A DNA stretch of 64,000 nucleotides, from assembly GCF_014323705.1 (NCBI RefSeq), contig NZ_JABVEC010000003.1, positions 1 to 64,000 on the forward strand. Reading direction: 5' to 3'. The position numbers and the translations under genes were made by a program. The notes beneath the pieces were generated by a model. It ran no database searches, had not been told where the DNA came from, and saw only the letters and a program-made list of their open reading frames with translations. This stretch comes from Actinomadura alba (lineage in GTDB: Bacteria; Actinomycetota; Actinomycetes; Streptosporangiales; Streptosporangiaceae). Shown in pieces: positions 16,406 through 24,789 of this stretch. Positions within the stretch are counted from its first letter, which is position 1, and each line of letters begins with the position of its first letter.

Positions 16406-16588
16406 AACAGAAGTAAGGAGGAACCGGCTCGTTTACGCGAGCAGGGACTCGCGGCGAGGCTGCACATCCACTTCCTGCCCGACGTCACCGACAAGGGCGG
16501 CAAGGCGATGGACGCGTTCCTCAACGCCACCAAGGACGCAGCCGATGGAGAGAGTGCCCTCGATGTGCCCTCAGAGGGGCAGCAATGA
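16406..16588 (+). pseudogene. 3' fragment of an unidentified gene
   Basis: An open stretch ending at TGA 16588 with protein-like sequence (RLREQGLAARLHIHFLPDVT, then TDKGGKAMDAFLNATKDAA) but no start codon; an in-frame TAG lies at 16403. The composition is that of a real C-terminus, and helix-forming residues dominate. An AAGGAGGA motif lies at 16412, but no start follows in this frame. I take it as the tail of a gene whose front was lost, at the right edge of the mobile-looking patch. The family is not recognised. Confidence 0.45.
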
Positions 16589-16596
16589 GCGGGCCT

Positions 16597-16644
16597 GTTC
16601 GGCGGTAGCGCGCTGCCGTGCTGGTCAGTGCGCTGCCGCCGAAC
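16597..16644. terminator. long inverted repeat between gene fragment and zinc-ribbon gene
   Basis: Arms of 15 bases (GTTCGGCGGTAGCGC and GCGCTGCCGCCGAAC) with one G-T mismatch and an 18-base spacer. It lies between two convergent 3' ends and can act as a bidirectional terminator; an element end is the alternative. Confidence 0.55.
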
Positions 16645-16661
16645 GAGAGGCAGTGAGTTGC

Positions 16662-16922
16662 TCAGCTGGAGAAGAGCATGCCGAACATGCTCTTCTGCCG
16701 GTGGTGACCGTGGTGACCGTGGTGCGGCTGCGCGTAGCCGTGTCCTCCGTGCGCGGGCGGCGGCGGCGGCGGGGCCGGCTGGACCCACTGGGTCTCGACC
16801 CGAGCCAACGCCTCTAGCTCGCCGTAGTCGAGAAAGATGCCGCGGCACTGGTCACACTGGTCGATATGAACGCCGTTGCGGTTGTAGGTGCGCATCGCAC
16901 CACGACACTTCGGGCACTGCAT
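16662..16922 (-). CDS. zf-TFIIB-type zinc-ribbon protein
   Basis: An 86-residue protein. Residues 1-45 form a TFIIB-like zinc ribbon: CPKC at 3-6 and CDQC at 23-26, with the family phrase GVHIDQCDQCRGIFLDYGELEALAR. The second half is a His/Pro/Gly-rich tail (about ten His in a 30-residue stretch) that could bind extra metal. ATG 16922 starts the family consensus MxCPKC. These proteins are common in actinobacteria and have no firm function. It lies downstream of the phosphotransferase gene on the same strand, 58 bases away. Confidence 0.88.
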   Translation of the reverse strand: MQCPKCRGAMRTYNRNGVHIDQCDQCRGIFLDYGELEALARVETQWVQPAPPPPPPAHGGHGYAQPHHGHHGHHRQKSMFGMLFSS

Positions 16923-16979
16923 CGTCTTCGCCGTCCTTCCCGGATCCCCCGTACAAGGTCCACTAAGCCGCAGCCTATG

Positions 16980-17876
16980 TCATAGCCGCGCGCTCATCGC
17001 GGCAATCCTCCCGCAGGCCCGCACGAGCGCCGTCTCGTCTTCGTCGAGCGGGCGGTCCTCGCCGGCCGCCGTCGCCACGCAGGTCGCGGCGAGCTGCACC
17101 GCCAGTGCCTGCGCCGGGACGTTCAGCCTCGGCCACGGATCGCCGTCCGCGGGCAGCGCGTAACCGCCCGAGGCGCGATAGGCGCCGAGGAACGTCTCCC
17201 AGTCCGCCGGCGGCAGCACCCCGGCGGCGTACAGCGCCGCGGGCCGGGCAAGGTCCCAGACCGGGTCGCCGACGCCGAGGTCGTCGATGTCGATGAGCCG
17301 CCAGCCGGCCCCCGGGGTCGCGATGAGCTGCCCCAGATGCCAGTCGCCGTGCACCAGTGCCCGGTGCCGCGGACCGGTCAAGGCGTCCGCCTCGCCGCGC
17401 GCCCATCCGGGCAGCACCTCGTAGGCCTGCCTGACCTGGTCGGCGGCCGGGTTTCCGTCGGGCAGCCCGGCCACGGCACGGGCGACCCGGGCCGGGCCGC
17501 CCGCAGACGGCGGGCCGGTGGCGAGGGACGCGATGGGCAGGGCGTGCAGCCGCGCCAGCAGCCGCGCACCGTCCGCCCACGGCACCTCGTCGTGCCCGGC
17601 CGGGTCCACCGGACGGCCGGCCGGCCAGACGGTGACCCACCGGTCGCGGATCCTCCGCAGCGGCCCCATGGGCGGCACGAGGATCTCGCTCAGCAGCGGA
17701 TCGGCGGCGATGCTCATCCGGTCGCGCAGGTCGGCCTCGCCGGTACCGGGACGGTGCGCCTTGACCACGACGTCGCCGGCCCGCAGCACCAGGACACCGC
17801 GCCGGGTGGACAGCACCACGGGTTCGCCGTCGGCGGGCACGGCCCGCGCGAGGTCCTCCAGCAGCGTCACGCCCAC
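16980..17876 (-). CDS. aminoglycoside phosphotransferase/choline kinase-family protein
   Basis: About 298 residues with the APH kinase-like fold: LVHGDWHLGQLI (catalytic loop, Asp in HGD) and LIDIDDLGVGDPVWDLA (metal-binding Asp region). In many APH enzymes the loop ends in Asn (HGDxxxxN); here the place is Gln, which may mean a different substrate or weak catalysis. The frame is open to 18002, but upstream codons are a low-complexity repeat. I put the start at GTG 17876, just before TLLEDLARAVP; GTG 17870 is also possible. Resistance is not implied by context. Confidence 0.78.
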   Translation of the reverse strand: MGVTLLEDLARAVPADGEPVVLSTRRGVLVLRAGDVVVKAHRPGTGEADLRDRMSIAADPLLSEILVPPMGPLRRIRDRWVTVWPAGRPVDPAGHDEVPWADGARLLARLHALPIASLATGPPSAGGPARVARAVAGLPDGNPAADQVRQAYEVLPGWARGEADALTGPRHRALVHGDWHLGQLIATPGAGWRLIDIDDLGVGDPVWDLARPAALYAAGVLPPADWETFLGAYRASGGYALPADGDPWPRLNVPAQALAVQLAATCVATAAGEDRPLDEDETALVRACGRIAAMSARL

Positions 17877-17897
17877 AGTGTCGCACCGCCGTTCCAG

Positions 17898-17989
17898 ACC
17901 GCACACCGCACCGCCGTGCTGACCGCCGCACACCGCACCGCCCCGCCGTGCTGACCGCCGCACACCGCACCGCCCCGCCGTACGGACCG
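17898..17989. repeat. about 32-base tandem repeat, three units
   Basis: Units built on ACCGCCGCACACCGCACCGC followed by a variable GCCGTGCTG-type end are repeated nearly perfectly, the first shorter by three bases. They lie upstream of the phosphotransferase start, so copy number could affect its expression. A frame runs through them but is low-complexity. Confidence 0.75.
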
Positions 17990-18053
17990 CCACCGCTCCC
18001 ATCGGCTTTGTTCGGCTGCGCGCCGGCCGACGGTCAGCCGCCGGCCGAGCCGG

Positions 18054-18620
18054 TCAGGGTCTGCCGCTCCCCACCCGGTACGTCACATGGGTGGCCTCCG
18101 GGGTGTCCACAGTGTCCAGTCGTTCCAGCTCAGGGCCGGCACCGTCGAACAGGACCGTGCCCGACCCCAGCAGTAGCGGGGCGATGTGCAGCCGCAGATG
18201 GTCGACCAGGCCGGTCCGCAGTGCCTGCTGGACGATCGACGCGCCGCCCATCACGTGGACCCGCTTGTCGCCTGCGGCGGCCACGGCCGCTTCGATCGCG
18301 GCGGCGACCCCGCCGGTCACGAACGTGAACGTGGTGTCGCCCTTGTGCACCGCCTTGTGCGGCCGGTGGGTCACGACGAAGACCGGCATCCGGTAGAAGC
18401 CGTCGTCGCCCCAGCCGCCGGTCGCCTCGTACACCGACCGGCTCGTCACGACGGCGCCGGACGCGGCGAACGTCGCCTCGCTCAGCCGCCGCCCCGCGTC
18501 GCGCTCGAGCCATGCGTGCAACCGCTCGCCGCGCTTGCCCAGCCCGGGCCATTCGTCCAGGTCGGGCCCAGTGACGAACCCGTCCACCGACATCGAGATG
18601 TCCACCTCAACAATTGCCAT
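18054..18620 (-). CDS. dihydrofolate reductase family protein (RibD C-terminal-like)
   Basis: A 188-residue protein of the RibD_C/DHFR-like superfamily: N-terminal strand VDISMSVDGFVTGPD (about residues 5-19), substrate loop region VTSRSVYEATGGWG, NADPH-binding HVMGGASIVQQALRTGLVDHL (about 133-153), then LRLHIAPLLLGSGTVLF. These are NAD(P)H-dependent reductases of unknown substrate. The start ATG 18620 gives the family N-terminus. It is divergent from an ECF sigma gene with 68 bases between, a pairing often seen in actinobacteria, so the sigma factor may control it. Confidence 0.88.
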   Translation of the reverse strand: MAIVEVDISMSVDGFVTGPDLDEWPGLGKRGERLHAWLERDAGRRLSEATFAASGAVVTSRSVYEATGGWGDDGFYRMPVFVVTHRPHKAVHKGDTTFTFVTGGVAAAIEAAVAAAGDKRVHVMGGASIVQQALRTGLVDHLRLHIAPLLLGSGTVLFDGAGPELERLDTVDTPEATHVTYRVGSGRP

Positions 18621-18688
18621 ACCCGGGTAGACGTGCTCTGGCCGGCCCGTCATCGATGATCTGGTCGTCTTTTTTCGTCGGTACAGGT

Positions 18689-19597
18689 ATGAACGTTGCT
18701 GTGGACGCCACGAGGTTCGCGGACCTGACCCGCCAGCACCACCGCGAGCTGCAGCTTCATTGCTACCGCATGCTCGGGTCGTTCGACGCGGCCGAGGACC
18801 ACGTGCAGGAGGTGTTCCTGCGGGCGTGGCGGTCCAGGGACGCGTTCGAGGAGCGTTCCAGCGCCCGGACCTGGCTGTACCGCATCGCCACGAACGCGTG
18901 CCTGGACACCCTGCGGCGCACGGCCCCGCCGCTGCAGCCGTACCCGGACCAGCTGCTTGACGAACGCCCCGGCCCCGACGCGGTGGCCGTCGGCCGCGAG
19001 ACGATCTCCCTGGCGTTCCTCGCCGCGATCCAGCTACTGCCGCCCCGCCAGCGGGCCGTGCTCATCCTGCGCGACGTGCTGTCCTGGCCGGCGAGCGAGG
19101 CCGCGGCCCTGCTCGACACGACCGTGCCCGCGGTCCACAGCGCCCTGCAGCGGGCCCGGGCGACGCTGCGCGAGCGGTGGCCGGGCGGTCGCCTGGACTG
19201 GTCGCCCGCCGGCGAACCGGACCCGGCGCAGCGCGAGCTGCTGGAGCGGTACATCGCCGCGCACGAACGGGCCGACCCGCAGGCCCTGATCGACCTGCTG
19301 CGCGAGGACGTCCGGCTGACCATCGAGCCGGGCGTCGGCGAGTGGACCGGCAAGGCCGCAGTCGCCCGGGCACTACGCCGGGACATGAACACCCCCGGCC
19401 GGTGGCGGATGCTGCCGACGGCCGCGAACCGCCGGCCGGCGGTCGGCGCCTACGTACGCGGTGCCGGCGACACCGCGTTCCGCCCCTTCGCACTGATCGT
19501 GCTGCGCCCGGAGGCGGGCCTCCTCGCCGCGATGGACGTGTTCGAGACACCCGGCCTGTTCGCCGCGTTCGGCCTCCCGGCGAGCCTGGACGACTAG
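18689..19597 (+). CDS. ECF sigma factor with SnoaL-like C-terminal extension
   Basis: A 302-residue RNA polymerase sigma factor. Region 2 at about residues 15-75 (LQLHCYRMLGSFDAAEDHVQEVFLRAWRSRD) and region 4 at about 115-165 (LPPRQRAVLILRDVLSWPASEAA, then the helix-turn-helix LLDTTVPAVHSALQRARATL). A SnoaL/NTF2-like domain (about 185-300) follows, as in ECF41/ECF56-type groups, where the extension replaces an anti-sigma factor. Its stop interlocks with the convergent pnkp stop (CTAG at 19594-19597). The target genes are unknown; the divergent reductase is the first candidate. Confidence 0.92.
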   Translation: MNVAVDATRFADLTRQHHRELQLHCYRMLGSFDAAEDHVQEVFLRAWRSRDAFEERSSARTWLYRIATNACLDTLRRTAPPLQPYPDQLLDERPGPDAVAVGRETISLAFLAAIQLLPPRQRAVLILRDVLSWPASEAAALLDTTVPAVHSALQRARATLRERWPGGRLDWSPAGEPDPAQRELLERYIAAHERADPQALIDLLREDVRLTIEPGVGEWTGKAAVARALRRDMNTPGRWRMLPTAANRRPAVGAYVRGAGDTAFRPFALIVLRPEAGLLAAMDVFETPGLFAAFGLPASLDD

Positions 19598-22239
19598 AGC
19601 CGGGGGTCCACCGGTTCGGACTCGAGCGCCAGTACGGCGAAGACCGGCTGGTGGACCCGCCACAGCGGCTCGCCCGCGGTCAGCCGCTCCAGCGCCTCGA
19701 TCCCCAGGGCGTGCTCGCGCATGGCGAGGGAGCGCTTGCGGCCGAGCGAGCGTTCCCGCAAGCGGTCCAGGTTGCCCGGCTCGGTGTAGTCGGCGCCGTA
19801 GATGATCCGCAGATACTCCGGGCCCCGGCACTTGACACCCGGCTGCACCAGGCCGCGGCGGCCGTCGCCGGAGGTCTCGGCCGTGGCGGCCGGGGCCGCC
19901 GAGATCCCCGCCAGGCCCGGGTCGAGCGGCTTGACGACCATGCCCTCGCCGCCGGCCGCCGTGAGCTCCTCCCACCACCGGGTGGCGGCCTCGACGCCGC
20001 CGGCGTCGGCAAGGTCGACGACCCGGAAACCGGTGGTCACGAGCAGCCGGTTCGCCGAGGCCGACCCACCGGCCCCGTCCCGCCGGTCGGCCTCGGCGAG
20101 CCGGTCGGCGATCGACAGGTGCCACAGGTGGTCGCGGGTGGTTGCGTAGGCGTGCCCCTCGCCGGCGAGTACCTGGAACGGCGCCATCCGCAGCCCGGAC
20201 AGATCCTCGACCGGCCAGCAGTACCGGGCGTACGCGTCCCTGAAGCGCTCCGCGTTGACGAGCCGCCGCGCCGTACGCTCGCGCAGCCCTCCGAGGTCGA
20301 GACCGCGGGCGGCGGCCCGCTCCAGCGCGTCAGCGGCGACCGGCAGGGCGGCGCGCGCGGCCGCCCCGGTGGCGGCGTACTGCGTACGGATCAGCTCCAT
20401 CGCCTTGGCCGACCACGGCATCAGCTCGCAGTCCAGCGCGAGCCAGCCCGTGTCGAGTTCCTCCCACAGCCCGGCCGCCCCGATGGCCGCGGCGAGCCGG
20501 TCCAGTACCCGCGCGACCAGCGCGGGGTCCTTGAAGAACGGCCGGCCGGTACGGGTGTAGAGCGCGCCGCGCGTGCCGTCGCGTACACCGAAGCGCGCGG
20601 CGGCCACCCCGGCGTCGGCGCACACCACCGCCACGGCGCGCGAGCCCATGTGCTTCTCCTCGCACACCACCCGGTCCACGCTCTGGGAGCGGTAGGCGTC
20701 GAACGCCTCCGCCGGGTGCTCCAGGTGACCGGGCAGCGCCGAGGTGGCGCACGGTGCCATGGTCGGCGGCAGGTAGACCAGCCAGCGCGGATCGACGGCG
20801 AACCGGCTCATCACCTCCAGCGCGGCCCAGGCGTTCTCCTCGCGTACGGTGACGCGGCCCATCAGCCGGGTCTCGACGCCCTGCAGGCCGAGGGCGTCGT
20901 CGATGTTCAGTACGTCGGACGCGCGCTGCGTTCCGCCCGACTCGGCCGCCTCGTCGGACGCGGCGGGGAACGGCTTGACCGGCTCGTACCAGACCTTCCG
21001 CGCGGGGACCGCGACGAGCTCGCGCTCGGGGTAGCGGAGCGCCGTCAGCCGGCCGCCGAACACGCATCCGGTGTCCAGGCAGATCGTGTTGTTGACCCAT
21101 TCCGCGGTGGGCACCGGCGTGTGGCCGTACACGACCATGGCCTTGCCCCGGTAGTCCTCCGCCCACGGGTAGCGCACCGGCAGCCCGTACTCGTCGGTCT
21201 CGCCCGTGGACTCGCCGTACAGCGCGAAGGACCTGACCCGGCCCGAGGCACGCCCGTGGTAGGTCTCCTTGAGTCCCGCGTGCGCGACGACCAGCCGCCC
21301 CTCGTCGAGCACGAAGTGGCTGACGAGGCCGTCCATGAACTCGATCGCGGCGTCCCGGAACTCCGGCGGCTCGGCCTCGAGCTGTTCGAGCGACTCGGCC
21401 AGGCCGTGGGACACCGTGACCTTGCGCCCGCGCAGCGCCCGCAGGAGCTTGTTCTCGTGGTTGCCGGGCACGCAGATCGCGGTGCCCTCGCGGGCCATGC
21501 CCATCGCGAGCCGCAGCACGCCCGGCGTGTCCGGCCCGCGGTCGACGAGGTCGCCGAGGAACACGGCGGTGCGTCCGGCCGGGTGGCGGCCGCCGTCGGG
21601 CCGCCCGAGGGCGTCCCGGGTGAGCTCGTAGCCGAGCTCGCCGAGCAGGTCCTCGAGTTCGGCGCGGCAGCCGTGCACGTCGCCGATCAGGTCGAACGGC
21701 CCGGTGACATCGCGCCGGTCGGTCCAGGAGCGCTCCCGGACCACGGTCGCCGCGTCGATCTCCTCGACGCCGCGCAGCACGTACGCCCGCTTGAACTCGC
21801 GGCCGAGGCCGCGCAGGCCGCGCCGCAGCTCGCGGCGCTGCCGGGGCACGACGTGGCCGGGCAGGTCGCGCTCCGGGCGGGCTGCGTTGCGCTCGACGGC
21901 GACCTGCTCGGGCACGTCGAGCACGATCGCCACCGAGAGCACGTCGTGCTCCTTGGCGATGGCCACGAGGGCCTGCCGTGACTTCGGCTGCACGTTCGTG
22001 GCGTCGACCACGGTGAGCAGACCACGGCGCAGCCGCGTGCGGACGATGTAGTGCAGCAGGTCGAACGCGTCGCCCGTGGCCGCCTGGTCGTTCTCGTCGT
22101 CCGACACGACCGCCCGGCAATGGTCGGAGGAGACCACCTGGGTCGGCTTGAAGTGCTTGCGCGCGAAGTGCGACTTGCCCGAACCGGACACCCCCACCAG
22201 CACGACGAGCCCCATCTCGGGAACCCTGATCTGCGTCAT
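19594..22239 (-). CDS. pnkp: polynucleotide kinase-phosphatase-ligase Pnkp (RNA repair)
   Basis: An 881-residue bacterial Pnkp. Three modules are visible in order: 5' kinase with Walker A GVSGSGKSHF (about residues 17-26); metallophosphoesterase 2',3' phosphatase with DLIGDVHGC, FLGDLVDRGPD and VPGNHENK (about 175-260) and VVYGHTP; and adenylyltransferase ligase with the motif I lysine in EEKHMGSRA, then EGMVVKPLDP and VKCRGPEYLRIIYG near the C-terminus. With Hen1 it heals and seals cut RNA, typically tRNAs cut by ribotoxins. The start ATG overlaps the hen1 stop (ATGA), so the two are translationally coupled. The length is normal for the family. Confidence 0.95.
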   Translation of the reverse strand: MTQIRVPEMGLVVLVGVSGSGKSHFARKHFKPTQVVSSDHCRAVVSDDENDQAATGDAFDLLHYIVRTRLRRGLLTVVDATNVQPKSRQALVAIAKEHDVLSVAIVLDVPEQVAVERNAARPERDLPGHVVPRQRRELRRGLRGLGREFKRAYVLRGVEEIDAATVVRERSWTDRRDVTGPFDLIGDVHGCRAELEDLLGELGYELTRDALGRPDGGRHPAGRTAVFLGDLVDRGPDTPGVLRLAMGMAREGTAICVPGNHENKLLRALRGRKVTVSHGLAESLEQLEAEPPEFRDAAIEFMDGLVSHFVLDEGRLVVAHAGLKETYHGRASGRVRSFALYGESTGETDEYGLPVRYPWAEDYRGKAMVVYGHTPVPTAEWVNNTICLDTGCVFGGRLTALRYPERELVAVPARKVWYEPVKPFPAASDEAAESGGTQRASDVLNIDDALGLQGVETRLMGRVTVREENAWAALEVMSRFAVDPRWLVYLPPTMAPCATSALPGHLEHPAEAFDAYRSQSVDRVVCEEKHMGSRAVAVVCADAGVAAARFGVRDGTRGALYTRTGRPFFKDPALVARVLDRLAAAIGAAGLWEELDTGWLALDCELMPWSAKAMELIRTQYAATGAAARAALPVAADALERAAARGLDLGGLRERTARRLVNAERFRDAYARYCWPVEDLSGLRMAPFQVLAGEGHAYATTRDHLWHLSIADRLAEADRRDGAGGSASANRLLVTTGFRVVDLADAGGVEAATRWWEELTAAGGEGMVVKPLDPGLAGISAAPAATAETSGDGRRGLVQPGVKCRGPEYLRIIYGADYTEPGNLDRLRERSLGRKRSLAMREHALGIEALERLTAGEPLWRVHQPVFAVLALESEPVDPRL

Positions 22240-23831
22240 CGGGTGAAAACCCCCATCTGGGTGGGCGGGCCGACCTCGGGGTCGTCCTCGCCGACGGCGA
22301 CGTGCCGCACCTGGTAGCCGTAGGCGGCCGCCGCCCGGCCGGCCCAGTCCCGGAACTCCGCCCGCGTCCACTCGAAGCGGTGATCGGGATGCCTCATGGC
22401 ACCGGCCCCTAGCCCCTCGTACCGCACGTTGTGCTCCCGGTTGGGCGTCGTCACGATCACGACGCGCGGCCTGGCGTCACCGAAGACCACGCGCTCGACG
22501 GCGGGCAGCCGGGGCGGGTCGACATGCTCGACGACCTCCATGAGCACCGCCGCGTCGTAGCCGCGGAACCGCTCGTCGGTGTAGGTCAGCGCTCCCTGGA
22601 AGAGCTCCAGCCGGGGCGCGAGGTCGCCCGGCGCCGGCCGCAGCCGCCGGGCGGCGATGGTCATGGCGCGGTGCGACACGTCGGTTCCGGCGATCCGCTG
22701 GAAGGACCGGTCCCGCAGCAGCCGGGTGAGCAGCTTGCCGGTACCGCAGCCGAGGTCGATGACCGACTGCGCCCGCTCGGCGTGCAACACCTCGACCACC
22801 GCCTGCGCGCGCCGCTCGGCGAGCGGCACGGGCGGCGCGGCGGCCTCGGTGCCCGGTTCGGGCTCCGACCCGGGCTCGGCTTCGGGCGAACCCGGCTCGG
22901 GCACCGCCGGCCCGGACACCGTTGCGCCGGGCACGGCCGGCTCGGACACGGCCGGGTCGGGCGGTGTCGGCTCGGGCGGTGTCGGCTCGGGCGGCGTCCC
23001 TTCGGGCACCGACTCGGGTGGTGTCGATTCGGGCGCCGGCGGCTCCTCGTCGATGGGGTCGCGCTCCAGCCCGTCCTCGGGACCGTCGTCGGCCACGGCG
23101 AGCCGGCTGAGCGCGGTGCGCACCAGGCCGCGCCGGTTGGCAAGATAGCGGCGAGTGACGTGCGCCCGCTCCGGGTGCGCGGCGAGCCAGCCGTCCCCCG
23201 CGCGGATCAGCTTGTCGACCTCGTCGGGCGCGATCCAGTAGTGCTTGGCGTCGTCGAGCACCGGCAGCAGGACGTACAGATGGTTGAGTGCGTCGGCGAG
23301 GCGGACGTCGCCGGTCAGGGTGAGGGCGACGTAGCGGGAGTCGCCCCAGTCGGCGAACCGCTCGTCCAGCGGCACCGGGCGCGCGTCGACCGTCCAGCCG
23401 AGCGGCTCGAAGAGCCGCCGGGCGGCCTCGGGGCCACCACGGCACGGAAGGGCCGGGAGCTCCAGCCGGAGCGGGATCGGCGCGCTCGCCAGGTGCGGCC
23501 TGGCGTCGCAGCGGCCGCGCATGGCCGTACGGAAGACGCCGGCCATCGCCGATGCCAGCAGCGACGAGGCCGCGTAGGGCCGGTCGTTCACGTACTGGCC
23601 GAGCGTGAAGTCCGGTGTGCTCTTGCCCTTGGTCCGGGCCAGCCTCACCGCGTCCACGTCCAGCAGCAACGCGGCCGTGCACAGGCCCTCGCTCGCGTCC
23701 GGATAGAACACGTGCGCGGTACCGAAGGACTGCTCGAACACCTGCACCCGGTCCGGGTGCTTGTGCAGCAGGAAGCCTAGATCGGTCGCGGGCGAGAGGG
23801 TGGTCGTGATCGTCAGCAGCACCCGGCGCAT
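22236..23831 (-). CDS. hen1: 3'-terminal RNA ribose 2'-O-methyltransferase Hen1 with long Pro/Glu-rich linker
   Basis: A 531-residue bacterial Hen1. The N-terminal ligase-activating domain spans about residues 1-245 (LLTITTTLSPATDLGFLLHKHP; GKSTPDFTLGQYVNDRPYAASSLLASA region). The C-terminal methyltransferase (about 335-531) has VIDLGCGTGKLL for SAM binding and the metal site MEVVEHVDPPRL with the second His in EHNVRYE/HRFEW. Hen1 methylates the repaired 3' end so that it resists re-cleavage. Between the domains lies a 70-residue low-complexity insert rich in Pro, Glu and Ser (about 262-332), longer than I expect for the family. ATG 23831 follows GGGAAG. First gene of the hen1-pnkp operon. 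Confidence 0.94.
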   Translation of the reverse strand: MRRVLLTITTTLSPATDLGFLLHKHPDRVQVFEQSFGTAHVFYPDASEGLCTAALLLDVDAVRLARTKGKSTPDFTLGQYVNDRPYAASSLLASAMAGVFRTAMRGRCDARPHLASAPIPLRLELPALPCRGGPEAARRLFEPLGWTVDARPVPLDERFADWGDSRYVALTLTGDVRLADALNHLYVLLPVLDDAKHYWIAPDEVDKLIRAGDGWLAAHPERAHVTRRYLANRRGLVRTALSRLAVADDGPEDGLERDPIDEEPPAPESTPPESVPEGTPPEPTPPEPTPPDPAVSEPAVPGATVSGPAVPEPGSPEAEPGSEPEPGTEAAAPPVPLAERRAQAVVEVLHAERAQSVIDLGCGTGKLLTRLLRDRSFQRIAGTDVSHRAMTIAARRLRPAPGDLAPRLELFQGALTYTDERFRGYDAAVLMEVVEHVDPPRLPAVERVVFGDARPRVVIVTTPNREHNVRYEGLGAGAMRHPDHRFEWTRAEFRDWAGRAAAAYGYQVRHVAVGEDDPEVGPPTQMGVFTR

Positions 23832-23913
23832 TCTTCCCGATGCGGCGTTTACCGCCCAGCGGTTTTGCCCGTGACCGTGATTTCGCCGATCCCGGGCCGG
23901 TACCTCAGTGAGG

Positions 23914-24684
23914 TCAGGACTGGAGCTCTGCCAGATCGAGGACGTCGGTCGGCGGAACCACGTTCACGGGCGCGTTGTAGTCGAGGAATTGAATCGCCTG
24001 CCCCTTCTTCCTCTCAGCCGCTGCGCTCGGTTCGAGCCTGATGATGTACGGCGTGCCCGTGGTGGCGACGTACACGATGCTGTCCGACCCCTTGAGCGTG
24101 ATGACGGGTTTGCCGTCCACCACGGTCGGACTTCCCTTGGTGAACACCTCGTCGTCGAAGCTGAGCATCTCGTCCGAGAACTTCTCAAGGTCGGCCAACT
24201 GCTCAAAGTCCTCGAAGTCCTTGGAGTCGTCCTTGGGAATCAGCACCCAGCGGTTGCCGATCAGGTTCGCCGCCGCGGCTCCCCCGACGGCCCGCCAGAG
24301 CTTAGGGCTCTTCATGTAGAACTTTTCGTTCACGCTGATGAGCGAGACGGGATAGGTCTTGCCCTCCACGGGCGCCGTGATCGTGCCCTTGGTGCCATCG
24401 CGGCCGAGGCTGAGGTCAATGGCGATCTTGTGGCCGGCATCTTCGAAGTTGCCCTTGACATGGACGGACGTGGCGGCGCCGAACGCGTTCTTGGCCGCCG
24501 CGACGATCTCGTCAGCGGACTTCTCCGCGACTCCGTTGCCGGCCGGCGCGGTGGGAGTGGCCTTGGACGGCGAGGAGGCGGCACCCTTGGTGGCGCCATC
24601 GTCCCCACAGGCGGCGGCGGCGAGGACCATAGCGGTCACGGCGGCCGCGGCGACACAACGAGTCTTAAGCGCAGAAATATTCAC
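23914..24684 (-). CDS. LppX/LprAFG-family lipoprotein
   Basis: A 256-residue exported lipoprotein. From GTG 24684, a signal peptide ends in the lipobox LAAAAC (Cys at about residue 21), followed by a Ser/Thr/Pro-rich tether. The LppX_LprAFG-like fold starts at DEIVAAAKNAFGAATSVHVKG and continues with alternating strands (KFYMKSPKLWRAVGG, KGSDSIVYVATTGTPYIIRL). Mycobacterial relatives carry lipids across the periplasm; here the ligand is unknown. The frame extends upstream to 24927, but the GTG start gives the proper signal peptide. It is divergent from the PARG-type gene. Confidence 0.88.
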   Translation of the reverse strand: MNISALKTRCVAAAAVTAMVLAAAACGDDGATKGAASSPSKATPTAPAGNGVAEKSADEIVAAAKNAFGAATSVHVKGNFEDAGHKIAIDLSLGRDGTKGTITAPVEGKTYPVSLISVNEKFYMKSPKLWRAVGGAAAANLIGNRWVLIPKDDSKDFEDFEQLADLEKFSDEMLSFDDEVFTKGSPTVVDGKPVITLKGSDSIVYVATTGTPYIIRLEPSAAAERKKGQAIQFLDYNAPVNVVPPTDVLDLAELQS

Positions 24685-24789
24685 TATTCTTTGACGCCCG
24701 ACGGTTATCAGCGGTGCATTGGAAAAATGTCTCGGAAGGGTTACAAATAGCTGGCGGATGTAGCGATCATTCGGGAGACTCATCCCGAC

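Noticed and set aside
16980..17876. Antibiotic resistance call for the phosphotransferase
   Set aside because: The fold is APH-like, but the catalytic loop is atypical and no resistance context exists; substrate left open.
19177..21981. 934-codon plus-strand frame antisense to pnkp
   Set aside because: Overlaps both the sigma factor and pnkp, has low-complexity composition and no family motif.
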